DNA of 64,000 nucleotides from DATEGZ01 sp035279905 (GCA_035279905.1 DATEGZ010000079.1:1-64000), one strand, 5' to 3'. Counted from the stretch's first letter, positions 49,350 through 58,029 are shown. The notes: a model not told the origin generated them from the letters alone. Made by a program: numbers and translations.

Positions 49350-50558
49350 TCACCCCGCCGAGGGTTCCGGCCAGGCCCGTTCCCCGGCAATCCAGGTTTC
49401 GACGACGGTCAGACGCGCATCCAGAATGACGAAATCGGCACTGGCTCCCGGCGCAATTGCGCCGAATCCCGTCAAGCCGAGCTCGCGCGCCGGCGTGGTC
49501 GAGCACATCGCGGCCGCCTGGACGATGTCGAGGCCGCACTGCGTCATGAGCGTGGCCAGGGCGCGGTCCATCGTCAGCACGCTGCCCGCGATGGTGTCAT
49601 CGTCGAGGCGCGCGACGTCGCGGACCGTAATCGCCGCGCCGCCCAGACGCGCGCGCGCGCCCTGCGGCAACCCGGATCCCGCGGTGCCGTCGGTGATCGC
49701 CATCACGCGCGACGGCCCCTTCGACGCAATCGCGACGTTCATCACGGCTGGATGCACGTGATGCCCGTCGCAGATGAGCTCGGCGGCGATCTCGTCGCTC
49801 GCGAGGATCGCTCCGGTCAAGCCGGGATCGCGATGGCTCATCGGGCGCATGCGGTTGAAGAGATGCGTCGCGTGACGCGCGCCCGCGGCAATCGCGGCCT
49901 GCGCCTCCTCGTAGCTCGCGCCGGAGTGGCCGAGCGACACGCGCACGCCGCCCGCGACGAGCGCACGGACCAGCGCAAGGCCATTGTCGAGCTCGGGCGC
50001 CATCGTGATGATGCCGACGTCCGGCCGCGCGCGATCGATCACCTCGAGCACATCGCGCGCCGTGAAATCTGATGCAGACGGGCCATCCGCCGTGGATGAC
50101 GCCGGCGGACGCCGCAGACACGCGAGCGGTTGCGCGCCGCGGTACTCCGGGTTGACGAAGTTGCTCTCGAGGTGCGCCGGCAGCACGCGTGCGCCGGCGC
50201 GCGACGCGCTGCGCAGCCGTCTCACCTCTCCGAGCGCGGTGGCGAGCGCCGCCGGCGTGGACGCCATCGTCGTCGGGCAAAACGCAGTGACGCCCCAGCG
50301 CGGCAGCGCCGCGGCGATACGCGCGACGGCGCCGTCGCCGTCGAGCACGTCGTGGCCGTTGACGCCGTGGACGTGCACGTCGATGAATCCAGGCACGATC
50401 AGATGGCCCGGGCGATCGACGCGGCGCTCATCCTGGGCCACACTCCGCGGACCGCTCGTGTACTCGACGATGCGCTCGCCCTCGACGACGAGCGTGTGGC
50501 CGGACAGGACGCGATCCGGAAGCACGAGATCGGCGCTCGAGAAAAACGTCCGAGGCAT
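49350..50558 (-). CDS. nagA: N-acetylglucosamine-6-phosphate deacetylase NagA
   Basis: 402 residues, amidohydrolase fold. Metal and substrate motifs: PGFIDVHVHGVNGHD, LPAHLESNFVNPEYRGAQ, LGHSGASYEEAQAAIAAGARHATHLFNRM and VMAITDGTAGSGLPQG. It removes acetate from GlcNAc-6-P in amino-sugar and wall recycling; the secreted NagZ-like GH3 enzyme at 7073-8884 could generate upstream sugars. It lies in a minus-strand run with the PIN-like gene and the DHS-like gene upstream. Confidence 0.93.
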   Translation of the reverse strand: MPRTFFSSADLVLPDRVLSGHTLVVEGERIVEYTSGPRSVAQDERRVDRPGHLIVPGFIDVHVHGVNGHDVLDGDGAVARIAAALPRWGVTAFCPTTMASTPAALATALGEVRRLRSASRAGARVLPAHLESNFVNPEYRGAQPLACLRRPPASSTADGPSASDFTARDVLEVIDRARPDVGIITMAPELDNGLALVRALVAGGVRVSLGHSGASYEEAQAAIAAGARHATHLFNRMRPMSHRDPGLTGAILASDEIAAELICDGHHVHPAVMNVAIASKGPSRVMAITDGTAGSGLPQGARARLGGAAITVRDVARLDDDTIAGSVLTMDRALATLMTQCGLDIVQAAAMCSTTPARELGLTGFGAIAPGASADFVILDARLTVVETWIAGERAWPEPSAG

Positions 50559-50575
50559 GTGGTGAAGGGCCGCGC

Positions 50576-50998
50576 TCAGGGCTGCTCGGCAAACACGTCG
50601 GGCGTCATTTCCACCTTGCGTCCCCGAAGCGGCAGTTCGGCCGACCCGGTACGGAGCACGTGCTGATCGAGATGGCGCAGCAGTCGAATGAGATTGGCTT
50701 CATCCGGCGCCGAGCAGATGACGACGCCGGGGCTCGACTCGGGCGGAAAGCGGCGATCGTCGAAGAAATCGTGATCGAGCGTGATGAGCGTGCGGCCGAG
50801 CTCGAGCGCGCGGCGGAAGTGCTCGGCGTCCGCGGCACGCCGGAGGTCGTCGTGCTCCAGCACGAAGAGCACGTCCCAATGGCACTCGTGACGCATCACG
50901 GAGACGACTCCGAGCGGTACGTTCGCGTCCACGTAGACGCGCGGGGCGTCCGTCAGCTCGGCGGCGATCGGACGCAGTTCAGAAGCCAGGGTTCCCAT
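50576..50998 (-). CDS. PIN-like DUF5615 protein, possible solitary toxin
   Basis: 140 residues. The acidic pattern YVDANVPLGVVSVMRHECHW, VLEHDDLRRAADAEHFRRAL and LGRTLITLDHDFFDDRRFP matches the DUF5615/Mut7-C-like PIN group, in which aspartates coordinate metal for RNA cleavage. Such genes usually pair with a small DUF433-type antitoxin, but none is visible: the neighbours are nagA (17 bp) and the DHS-like gene (18 bp). It may therefore be a domesticated orphan. Confidence 0.75.
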   Translation of the reverse strand: MGTLASELRPIAAELTDAPRVYVDANVPLGVVSVMRHECHWDVLFVLEHDDLRRAADAEHFRRALELGRTLITLDHDFFDDRRFPPESSPGVVICSAPDEANLIRLLRHLDQHVLRTGSAELPLRGRKVEMTPDVFAEQP

Positions 50999-51016
50999 GG
51001 CTGAAAACCGTCGCGC

Positions 51017-52135
51017 CTACTTTTTTCTCCCGCTCTTCTTCGCCTGCTTCTTCAAGTCGGCGACCAGCGCTTCGCGCTCGTGATACAGCTCTTTCCGCTT
51101 GCGCTTGCCGTACTTGCTGCCGACCGCGTACTCGCAGAACAGCGGGAACGCGATCGTCGAGTCCGCGTAGGCGACCACCGTGTCGGGCAGCACGCCGGGA
51201 TTCACCTTGCCCCAGCTCACGGCTTCCGACGGCGTCGCGCCCGAGAGCCCGCCCCACACGACCTGATCCGTCGTGATCTGAATGAAGAACTCGTTGCCGC
51301 CCTTGGGAATGCCGTACACCTCCCAGAGTGTCGGCTGTCCCTGCAGGTAGAAATTCTTCGGCGACCCGCCGCCGAGAATCACGCAGCCGTTCTTTTTGCC
51401 GGCGAGGATGATCGCGCAGACCTCGTTGACGTCGAGATTGGGATCGATCATCAGCTTGCTGTCGTTCATCAGCTCGTGCCACGCGATGTTCATGCCGATC
51501 GAGCTGTCGCCGGGCGACGAGGTGTAGACCGGCACGCCGAGCTTCGCGGCGCGCGCGACGACGGAGTACTCGTCGCAGCCGGGGCGCCGCTCGAGCAGGT
51601 CCTGGCCGAGCCGGTAGTGGAACTCCGAGGTCGCGACCGGACCGTTCATGCCGGAGCGCTTGAGGAAATCGCGGATGTACTGATCCGTCTCGAGCAGCAC
51701 CGTCGCCGGAAACAGCACGTCGTAGATGCGGATCACGCCCGCTTTGTAGAGGTCGCGGTCGTCGAGGAACGGCGATCCGCGGCGCAGCGTGAAGTTCAGC
51801 GCGTAGTGCAGGTCGTGGTAGAGATTCGCGCCCGTGCTGATGAGAAAATCCACGAGCCCGCGATCCATCATCTCGATCACGCAGCCGCCGAGCCCGGCCG
51901 GCGTCATCGCGCCGGCAATCGTGAGCCCGATCGTCGTGTCGTTCTTCGGGTGCAGCATCTTGTCGGCGAAGATGCGGCACGCCTCCGACAGCCGGCCGGC
52001 GTTGAACGCCTGAAAGCCGTGCTCGATCAAATTCCGCACGGCAGGATCGCCGGTCGGCCGGTAGTAGGTGATGGGGCGGCCCGAGAGGTATTGACGTGGG
52101 CCGCGCGCAGGCGACCCGGGAGCACGATGCGGCAC
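51017..52135 (-). CDS. Deoxyhypusine synthase-like protein
   Basis: 372 residues from GTG 52135. DHS-fold signatures: LTIAGAMTPAGLGGCVIEMM, ISTGANLYHDLHYAL, YTSSPGDSSIGMNIAWHELM, VCAIILAGKKNGCVILGGGSPKN, QITTDQVVWGGLSGATPSEAVSWGKVNP, with the lysine of WGKVNP at the position of the catalytic lysine. Bacteria lack eIF5A, so bacterial homologues are believed to act on small polyamines (homospermidine-type chemistry) or remain unassigned. C-terminus is lysine-rich. First gene of the minus-strand run to nagA. Confidence 0.85.
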   Translation of the reverse strand: MPHRAPGSPARGPRQYLSGRPITYYRPTGDPAVRNLIEHGFQAFNAGRLSEACRIFADKMLHPKNDTTIGLTIAGAMTPAGLGGCVIEMMDRGLVDFLISTGANLYHDLHYALNFTLRRGSPFLDDRDLYKAGVIRIYDVLFPATVLLETDQYIRDFLKRSGMNGPVATSEFHYRLGQDLLERRPGCDEYSVVARAAKLGVPVYTSSPGDSSIGMNIAWHELMNDSKLMIDPNLDVNEVCAIILAGKKNGCVILGGGSPKNFYLQGQPTLWEVYGIPKGGNEFFIQITTDQVVWGGLSGATPSEAVSWGKVNPGVLPDTVVAYADSTIAFPLFCEYAVGSKYGKRKRKELYHEREALVADLKKQAKKSGRKK

Positions 52136-52160
52136 GGCGGTTTAGCTTACCATCTCCCCC

Positions 52161-52658
52161 ATGGTCACCGCGCAAACCCCGGACGTCGCCGCGACGACCG
52201 GACTCGGCTTCCTCGCCATCACGCTCCTCATCATCATCGGCGTCCTCCTCGTCGTCGGCCTGTGGGCGTGGTTCAAGGGCCGGCGCGTCGCGGGCGATCA
52301 CGTCTTCTTCGCCAGCCGCTGGACGCACGGCAACCGCCTGTTCCCGTCACAAGTTGTCATCTCGCCGTCGAGTGTGACGCTCGTGCAACCGCGGTGGATC
52401 GGCAAGCAGGAAGAGTCCATCCATCTCGCGCACGTCGCCTCGATCAAGATCAACACGCACGCGCTCTTCTCGGACGTGTTGATCGAGACGTCAGGCGGAC
52501 AGAACCCCGTCGTGTGTCACGGCCACACGAAGGGCGATGCGGTGCAGATGAAACAGCTGATTGAGAAATACCAGACGGCGTACTACAAGGCGCAGGCGGC
52601 AAATAATTCGCCTGCACAGGGCGCAGGCGGAAGTCAGGCACCAGGCATCAGGCAATAG
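52161..52658 (+). CDS. Small membrane protein of unknown function
   Basis: 165 residues. One hydrophobic segment (GFLAITLLIIIGVLLVVGLWAWF) near the N-terminus, then a soluble domain with a PH-like strand pattern (FASRWTHGNRLFPSQVVISPSSVTLVQPRW region; SIHLAHVASIKIN; DVLIETSGGQNPVVCHGHTKGDAVQMKQLIEKY). The QAPGIRQ tail is encoded by a CAGGCAY tandem repeat and may not be functional. Divergent from the DHS-like gene. Confidence 0.7.
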   Translation: MVTAQTPDVAATTGLGFLAITLLIIIGVLLVVGLWAWFKGRRVAGDHVFFASRWTHGNRLFPSQVVISPSSVTLVQPRWIGKQEESIHLAHVASIKINTHALFSDVLIETSGGQNPVVCHGHTKGDAVQMKQLIEKYQTAYYKAQAANNSPAQGAGGSQAPGIRQ

Positions 52659-52662
52659 GCAC
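52635..52662. repeat. YAGGCAN 7-bp tandem array, 4 units
   Basis: Units CAGGCAC, CAGGCAT, CAGGCAA, TAGGCAC span the end of the small membrane protein gene and its junction with convergent fabI; the stop codon is inside the array. Confidence 0.85.
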
Positions 52663-52672
52663 TAGCGAGTGC

Positions 52673-53455
52673 CTACACTCCCATCGCGTGATATCCGCCG
52701 TCAACGATGAGGACTTCGCCGGTAATGGCGCGGCCGGCGGGGCCGAGGAGCATCAACGCGGCGTCGGCGACTTCAGCGGTTTCGACCGTGCGGCGCAGCG
52801 GCGCGCGGTCGCGGTAGGTCTGGAGGATGCTCGAGAAGCCTGAAATGCCGGCGGCCGCGAGCGTCTTGATGGGCCCGGCCGACAACGCGTTCACGCGAAT
52901 GTTCTTCGGGCCGAGCTCCGAGGCGAGGTATCGCACGGACGATTCGAGCGCGGCCTTGGCCACACCCATCACGTTGTAATTCGGAAACACGCGCTCGCTG
53001 CCCAGAAAACTGAGCGTCAGAATGCTGCCGCCGCCGTTCTTCTCCATGAGCGGCGCCGCCCGGCGCGCGATCGCCACGAGCGAGTACGCGCTCACGTCCA
53101 GCGCGAGCTTGAATCCTTCGCGAGACGTTTCGTAGAACGGCCGGTCGAGATCCTGGCGGTCCGCGAACGCGACGCCGTGCACCACGAAATCGAGGCGGCC
53201 GCGCTCGCGCTCGATCGCCTGGAACACCGCGTCGAGTTGCTCGTCGCTGCCCACGTCACACGGCAGGAAAAGCGGCGGCGCCGAGAGCGTCGCGCCCAGC
53301 TCGCGGACGTTTTCCTCGAGCCGCTCGTTTTGATAGGTGAGGACGAGCCCCGCGCCTTCGCGCGCGGCTGCCTGCGCGATGGCCCAGGAGATCGATCGTT
53401 TGTTGGCGACGCCGACAACGAGGCCGACGCCGTGCGCAAGCGTGGGTGTGCTCAT
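52673..53455 (-). CDS. fabI: Enoyl-[acyl-carrier-protein] reductase FabI
   Basis: 260 residues. SDR fold with the FabI-type glycine motif GVGLVVGVANKRSISWAIAQ, the FVVHGVAFADR block, and catalytic Y-x6-K in NYNVMGVAKAALE. NADH-dependent last reduction in fatty-acid elongation. SAGPIKTLAAAGISGF is the flexible substrate-loop region typical of triclosan-sensitive FabI. It lies 18 bp downstream of the zinc-ribbon gene on the same strand. Confidence 0.95.
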   Translation of the reverse strand: MSTPTLAHGVGLVVGVANKRSISWAIAQAAAREGAGLVLTYQNERLEENVRELGATLSAPPLFLPCDVGSDEQLDAVFQAIERERGRLDFVVHGVAFADRQDLDRPFYETSREGFKLALDVSAYSLVAIARRAAPLMEKNGGGSILTLSFLGSERVFPNYNVMGVAKAALESSVRYLASELGPKNIRVNALSAGPIKTLAAAGISGFSSILQTYRDRAPLRRTVETAEVADAALMLLGPAGRAITGEVLIVDGGYHAMGV

Positions 53456-53473
53456 GAACGACGGGAGGACGCG

Positions 53474-54175
53474 CTACTTCGGCTGCCGGTTCTTGCCGCC
53501 GCCGCGATGGCGATGACGTCCGCCGCCGCCACCGGGATGACCCTGGCCCTGGCCATGCCCGCCGGGTCGTCCCGAGCGGAAGCCGTTGCGGCCGTTGCCA
53601 TTGACGTTGCCGTTGCCAGACCAGCCGCCGTGCTGTCCGCCGTGCCTGAAGCCGTGGCCGCCGCGGCCCTGGCGCTGGTGCATCGTGAACTCGGGAATCG
53701 GCCGCGGAGGTGGATCGCCGCCCTCGACTTTTGGCAGCGTCGCACGAATCAACGTACGGTGCGCCGGCCAGTGGTCGTCCGCACGTCCCTGATCCGTAGC
53801 AGGCGTCTCTTCAGGCGCCGCAGCTGACGCGGGTTGACCAGTGGGCTCTGGCGCTGACCCGTTCGTCTCGCCGTGACCGTTGTTGTCTTTGGAAGCTTGC
53901 ATGGCTGCGGGCTCGGTGTCGCGCGAGTTCTTCGGCACGAGTTGCCCTCCGGTGACATCTGCGAGGACTTCCTCGTAGAGCGCGTCACCATCTTCTTTTT
54001 TCTTGCGTCGAGGCACTTTGGCGTCCTTGTAGGCGTGTTCCGCGTCGCACGTCGCGCAACGCGTCTGCCGGATGGATTGGTCAACGAGGGCGACAATAGC
54101 GTGGTTGGTTATGCGTCGTTCGCGTGGACAGTAGTCGTCCACGATGTCGCCAAGACGCAGCGGGCGCTGCTCCAT
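53474..54175 (-). CDS. Zinc-ribbon protein with RG/GN-rich tail, unknown function
   Basis: 233 residues. The N-terminal 55 residues (LGDIVDDYCPRERRITNHAI...RCATCDAEHAYKDAKVP) contain one cysteine in DYC and a CxxC in CATC with a histidine, suggesting a small zinc-binding unit. The middle (residues 85-155) is a polar low-complexity linker. The last 65 residues are glycine/arginine/histidine/asparagine-rich (QGRGGHGFRHGG, GNGNVNGNGRNGF, HPGGGGGRHRHRGGG). RG-rich tails often bind RNA, so an RNA- or ribosome-associated role is possible. Cotranscribed with fabI. No family name recognised. Confidence 0.7.
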   Translation of the reverse strand: MEQRPLRLGDIVDDYCPRERRITNHAIVALVDQSIRQTRCATCDAEHAYKDAKVPRRKKKEDGDALYEEVLADVTGGQLVPKNSRDTEPAAMQASKDNNGHGETNGSAPEPTGQPASAAAPEETPATDQGRADDHWPAHRTLIRATLPKVEGGDPPPRPIPEFTMHQRQGRGGHGFRHGGQHGGWSGNGNVNGNGRNGFRSGRPGGHGQGQGHPGGGGGRHRHRGGGKNRQPK

Positions 54176-54214
54176 TCATTACTCCCGACGGGACTTCGTT
54201 GCTCTCAATGCGCC

Positions 54215-54233
54215 GACCCCGACGTTCGGGGTC
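54215..54233. promoter_or_regulatory. Perfect 8-bp hairpin in the leader of the zinc-ribbon gene
   Basis: GACCCCGA-CGT-TCGGGGTC, about 40 bp before the gene start. No T-run follows on either strand, so it is more likely a leader structure than an intrinsic terminator. Confidence 0.45.
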
Positions 54234-54382
54234 CAAATGTGCTCGGGCGCGCTCGTTCCCAGAATCGTTGCCACCAGGAAGCGGCAGGAAGTGCGCTCTT
54301 GCAGGTCACCGGAGGATAGCAACAAGCGGCGGCCTTCGGCAACTGGAAATAGCTGGCCCGCCGGTAACCTCAATATTACGAG

Positions 54383-55684
54383 CTACTTACCAACGGCCGG
54401 TCCCGTGTCGATCCAGCGGAGCGCGGCCTCGAGCGCGAGGTCACGACCGGCCGCGAGCGCTTCGACCGAGAGCGGCTGCGCCTCGTCGGGGACGACGCCC
54501 GCGCCTTCGAGCCGGCGTCCCGTCGAGGTTACGAAGTCGCTCAACGCGTACATCAATACGTCGCCGTTCGGGAGCTGCTTCGTTGACGCCGGCAGCGCCT
54601 GGCCCATCGTCTGGCGCCCGAAAATGCGTGCGCGCCCGAGGCTCTGCAGCGCGCCGGCGAAGCATTCGGACGCGCTCGCCGACAGCTCGTCGACGATGAT
54701 CGCGACCGGTCCGGCAAACGGCGTCACGCGGCGGCCGTCGTCGGTCGAGAAGCGCGGGTTCGCTTTGAAATAGGTTGGCGCCTCGCGCATCTGCATGTTG
54801 CCGAGCAGCAGCGGCTCCGACATCACCTGGCCGGCGAGCCCGGAGATCATGGCGGCGAGCCCGCCAGGGTTGCCGCGCAAGTCGATGATCAAGCCGGCGG
54901 CCTGACGGTACTTGTCGACGGCCTCCCCAATCGGAGCGTTGACCATCCCCATCCAGACGTTGAACCCGATGTACCCGACGTGGCGACCGCGCGGTGACGT
55001 CACCTCGCGCGCATCGACGGTCACGTGAAGCGGCGGCAGGTTGCCGAGCTTCACGACCTGGCCCGTTTCGGTCGCGCGCGTCACGGTCACGCTGCGTTCG
55101 ACGCCGGCGGGCGTTCGCACCTTGAGCGCCGCGCGGGATCCCGCGTCACCGTGCAGCGCGCGGTAGGCTTTTCGCCAGACGTCGAGGTTGCGAGCTCGTT
55201 CATCGTTGCCGGCTGCCGAGCTCGTCCACGCGGAGATTGGCTGGTCGCCGATCGACAGGATGACGTCGCCCGGGTGCAGTCCGGCTTGCTCCGCGCTCGA
55301 TCCCGCGGTCACTCGGGTGATCACGACGCCGGCCGGCGCGACGCGAATCTCGACCGGCACGATGGCTTCGCCCGGCAGCGTGTCCGCGACAGACTCCGAG
55401 GACAACAGCACGAAGTGCGACTGGTGCAGGCGGCCGAGCATGTCGCGGATGATCTGGCGCACGCTCTCGGCGGAATCCGCGGCCTCGACCTTCGGACGCA
55501 ACTCCGCCTTGACGGCGTCCCAGTCGAGACCGCCAAACGTCGGGTCGTAGAACCTGTCGTGAACCGTCTGCCAGACTTCGTCGAAGCTGGCGAGCGCCTG
55601 CGCGCGCCATGCTTGTCCCACCGCTGGAGCGGCGCCGAGGGACGCCGCGAGAAACAGCGCCAGCAGCGCGCGTGACCGTGTCAC
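54383..55684 (-). CDS. Secreted S41-family (tail-specific / CtpA-like) protease with PDZ domain
   Basis: 433 residues from GTG 55684, overlapping the upstream stop in GTGA. Signal peptide RALLALFLAASLGAAPAVGQA; N-terminal cap; PDZ about residues 120-165 (VITRVTAGSSAEQAGLHPGDVILSIGDQP region); peptidase domain with GLIIDLRGNPGGLAAM, VAIIVDELSASASECFAGALQ (catalytic serine in SASASE) and FGRQTMGQALPAS. The lysine of the usual Ser-Lys dyad is not obvious; the tricorn-type triad may apply. It degrades exported proteins; the upstream LolA-like gene is translationally coupled. Confidence 0.85.
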   Translation of the reverse strand: MTRSRALLALFLAASLGAAPAVGQAWRAQALASFDEVWQTVHDRFYDPTFGGLDWDAVKAELRPKVEAADSAESVRQIIRDMLGRLHQSHFVLLSSESVADTLPGEAIVPVEIRVAPAGVVITRVTAGSSAEQAGLHPGDVILSIGDQPISAWTSSAAGNDERARNLDVWRKAYRALHGDAGSRAALKVRTPAGVERSVTVTRATETGQVVKLGNLPPLHVTVDAREVTSPRGRHVGYIGFNVWMGMVNAPIGEAVDKYRQAAGLIIDLRGNPGGLAAMISGLAGQVMSEPLLLGNMQMREAPTYFKANPRFSTDDGRRVTPFAGPVAIIVDELSASASECFAGALQSLGRARIFGRQTMGQALPASTKQLPNGDVLMYALSDFVTSTGRRLEGAGVVPDEAQPLSVEALAAGRDLALEAALRWIDTGPAVGK

Positions 55685-56469
55685 TTGATGAGCGCTTTGA
55701 TCGCCGGCGGGGGCTCGAACGCCGTGGCCGGCAGGTTGTTGTATTCGTACGACGAGATTTTCAGCACTTGATCGATCCCCATCGTGCTCTGCACGAGCAC
55801 GGTCGGCTGCATCAACCCGCCGAACTTCACGTAATCGCGCAACATGGCTTTCACCGGCAGGACGCCCATCGGCGTCTCGCGCTGGCTTTCGGAGCCGATC
55901 TGGAGTCCCGTCTCGACGTCGTAGTACTCCATCTGCTCGACGCCAGACACATGAACGACTTTGATCTGATACGCGGGACGCTTGTCGAACTCGACCTTCG
56001 CGACGGTCGTGAGCTCCTTGACGCGGTCGGACGCGTGAAGCGCGCCGTCGAACCAGGCGTCCTCGCCGATCTCGGTGAGCGCGCGGCCCGTCAGCAGCTT
56101 CGGGCCCTCCAGCGGATCGATGGACCAGGCGTACTTGCCGTCGTAGCCGGTCTCGGCGTGGCCCACGCCGGGAATCTCGACCCGATTGATCATCTTGTTG
56201 GGCCGGGCCGCCACGACCTCGAGATCGCCCTTGATGCCCTGCGCAGGGAGCTCGAAGGTGCCCGTCATGTGGACGGACTTGACCGCCTTGAAGGCCGCCT
56301 CGCCGCCAATGGCCGCCAGATGCTTGGCGACGATGTCTTTGGCGCTTGGCAGCGTCGGGGCCGCAGCAGGCGCAGCCTGTTGCGCCCGCAGGCTCATTCC
56401 GGTGAGCACGCACAAGCCGGTAACGAAGGACAGCAACCGCAGCGCCGGACGAGCAAGGTGGTGTCTCAT
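55681..56469 (-). CDS. Secreted LolA-like outer-membrane lipoprotein-sorting-type protein
   Basis: 262 residues. Signal peptide (LRLLSFVTGLCVLTGMSLRAQQ) followed by PSAKDIVAKHLAAIGGEAAFKAVKS, a typical opening of acidobacterial periplasmic proteins with an incomplete beta-barrel (LolA/LolB-like). Strand-rich middle and a terminal VLKISSYEYNNLPATAFEPPPAIKALI block, a common ending of this group. Function unassigned; coupled to the S41 protease by a 4-bp overlap. Confidence 0.75.
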   Translation of the reverse strand: MRHHLARPALRLLSFVTGLCVLTGMSLRAQQAAPAAAPTLPSAKDIVAKHLAAIGGEAAFKAVKSVHMTGTFELPAQGIKGDLEVVAARPNKMINRVEIPGVGHAETGYDGKYAWSIDPLEGPKLLTGRALTEIGEDAWFDGALHASDRVKELTTVAKVEFDKRPAYQIKVVHVSGVEQMEYYDVETGLQIGSESQRETPMGVLPVKAMLRDYVKFGGLMQPTVLVQSTMGIDQVLKISSYEYNNLPATAFEPPPAIKALIK

Positions 56470-56536
56470 GACATCAGGATACCTGCTTGAATATCGGCTC
56501 CGCTCATCTAAGATCTTACCGGGATCTCAGGGGGCC

Positions 56537-56758
56537 ATGCTCAAGGGCACGCGTACCGCCATCATCAAACGTATTCAGCCGGTGTCCATCCACGGGCAGA
56601 TCTCGCTCGACGTGTTCTGGGTCGATCCGGAGGACCCGGAAGAGGAAGTGCGCCACTCGCGCGTCGGCAGCGAATCCGTTCCGCGCGGACTCGAGGTCGG
56701 CGACAAAGCCACCATGCACTTCGTCATGGGCAGCGTGACGTCCATTACGAAAGATTGA
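56537..56758 (+). CDS. Small hypothetical protein
   Basis: 73 residues from ATG 56537. TRTAIIKRIQPVSIHGQISLDVFW, a short acidic linker (DPEDPEEEVRHS) and VGDKATMHFVMGSVTSITKD suggest a small beta-barrel (OB- or SH3-like). No signal peptide. The start codon follows GGGGGCC with no strong ribosome site. Its stop codon touches a 9-bp tandem array. Function unknown; coding status rests on plausible composition and tight fit between neighbours. Confidence 0.6.
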   Translation: MLKGTRTAIIKRIQPVSIHGQISLDVFWVDPEDPEEEVRHSRVGSESVPRGLEVGDKATMHFVMGSVTSITKD

Positions 56759-56783
56759 ACCTAACGAACCCAACGAACCTACT
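56757..56783. repeat. GAACCYAMY 9-bp tandem array, 3 units
   Basis: GAACCTAAC, GAACCCAAC, GAACCTACT fill the convergent junction and include the stop codon of the MFS gene. Same family as 10720-10755. Confidence 0.85.
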
Positions 56784-57999
56784 GGATCTTCCTGCCCTTC
56801 GTCTCGGGGATGAAGATCCAGAAGACCATCGACGCCACGAACGCAGCCGCGGCAATCGCCAGCGCCGCGGGATAGCCATGATTGCGCGCGACGGTGCCGG
56901 CGACGGCGGGCGCGAACGCGCTCGCGACGCGGCCGATGTTGTAGGTGAAGCCCTGCGCGGTCGCGCGCACGGCCGTGGGATAGATCTCCGCGGTCACCGC
57001 ACCAAAGCCGCTGAAAAACCCGGTCGCGAAGAACGCGGTGATCGGACCCAGCGCGAGCAGCACCCACACGTTGCTCGTCGAGGTATAGGCGAGCACGAAG
57101 ATCGCCGCCAGCGCGAGGTACGTGAGGTAGCTGCGCTTGCGGCCCCACACGTCGCTCACCAGGCCGAACGACACGTAGCCGAACCACATGCCGATGTTGT
57201 TGACGACGACGAAGCCGCTCATCATCGCGTTGCTGAGGCCGGGCCCGCCGCTTGACGCCGGCGCTCGCAGAAACGACGGCACCCACGTGTTGAATCCCCA
57301 GTAGCCGAAGAGCGCGCACGCGTTCATCAGCGCCAACGCCGCCGTCAGGCCGAGCATCGGACCGCCGAGCGCCTTGGTGAGCGACACCGGTTTCGTCGTG
57401 GCCCTCGTGCGGCGCCACATCTCCGGCTCCTCGACGCCGCGGCGAACCCAGAGCGTGAAGAGCGCCGGCAGCACACCCACGAAAAACACCGCTCGCCAAT
57501 CGAGCCCGAACACGTCCTGCACGAGCCAGTTGACGATGGCCGCGAGCACGAAGCCGATCGCCCACGCGCTCTGCATGAGGCCGAGCGCCTTGCCGCGATG
57601 CTCGTCCGGCCACGTCTCGGAGACGAGCGCCGCGCCGCTCGCCCACTCGCCGCCCATGCCGAGGCCGAGCAGGATGCGGAACACCGCGAGCTGCACGGCA
57701 GATGTCGCGAAGCCGCACGCCGCGGTGAAGATCGAATAGAGGAGCACGCTGAGCATCAGCGCGCGCACGCGGCCCCACCGATCCGCGAGCACGCCGAAGC
57801 CGATCCCGCCCGCCGCCGCGGCGAGCAGCATCATCGACTGCAGCGATCCGGACGTCGTCTGATCGAGCGACAACGTCTGCATCAGGGCCGGCAGGACGAG
57901 CGCGTAGAGGTTGATGTCGAACGAGTCGAGCATCCAGCCGAGCCCGCCGGCGAACAGAGCCCGCTTGGCGGTGCGGTCGGCGTCGAGGAACCATCTCAT
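56779..57999 (-). CDS. MFS transporter, aromatic/organic acid:H+ symporter type
   Basis: 406 residues with twelve predicted helices. FAGGLGWMLDSFDINLYALVLPALM at the first helix with the conserved D/N pair, the loop motif GVLADRWGRVRAL, FRILLGLGMGGEWASGAALVSETWP and the C-terminal PETKGRKIQ. It resembles SHS/AAHS carriers for carboxylates. It follows the hydantoinase/oxoprolinase pair on the same strand, so it may import 5-oxoproline, hydantoins or a related acid. The start codon is formed in part by an ATTGGG array. Confidence 0.85.
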   Translation of the reverse strand: MRWFLDADRTAKRALFAGGLGWMLDSFDINLYALVLPALMQTLSLDQTTSGSLQSMMLLAAAAGGIGFGVLADRWGRVRALMLSVLLYSIFTAACGFATSAVQLAVFRILLGLGMGGEWASGAALVSETWPDEHRGKALGLMQSAWAIGFVLAAIVNWLVQDVFGLDWRAVFFVGVLPALFTLWVRRGVEEPEMWRRTRATTKPVSLTKALGGPMLGLTAALALMNACALFGYWGFNTWVPSFLRAPASSGGPGLSNAMMSGFVVVNNIGMWFGYVSFGLVSDVWGRKRSYLTYLALAAIFVLAYTSTSNVWVLLALGPITAFFATGFFSGFGAVTAEIYPTAVRATAQGFTYNIGRVASAFAPAVAGTVARNHGYPAALAIAAAAFVASMVFWIFIPETKGRKIQ

Positions 58000-58029
58000 T
58001 GGGTTATTGGGCTATTGGGTAATTGGGTC
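57998..58029. repeat. ATTGGGYH 8-bp tandem array, 4 units (hyuB end / MFS start)
   Basis: ATTGGGTT, ATTGGGCT, ATTGGGTA, ATTGGGTC. On the minus strand it encodes the last residues of the hyuB product and overlaps the MFS start codon. Confidence 0.92.
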
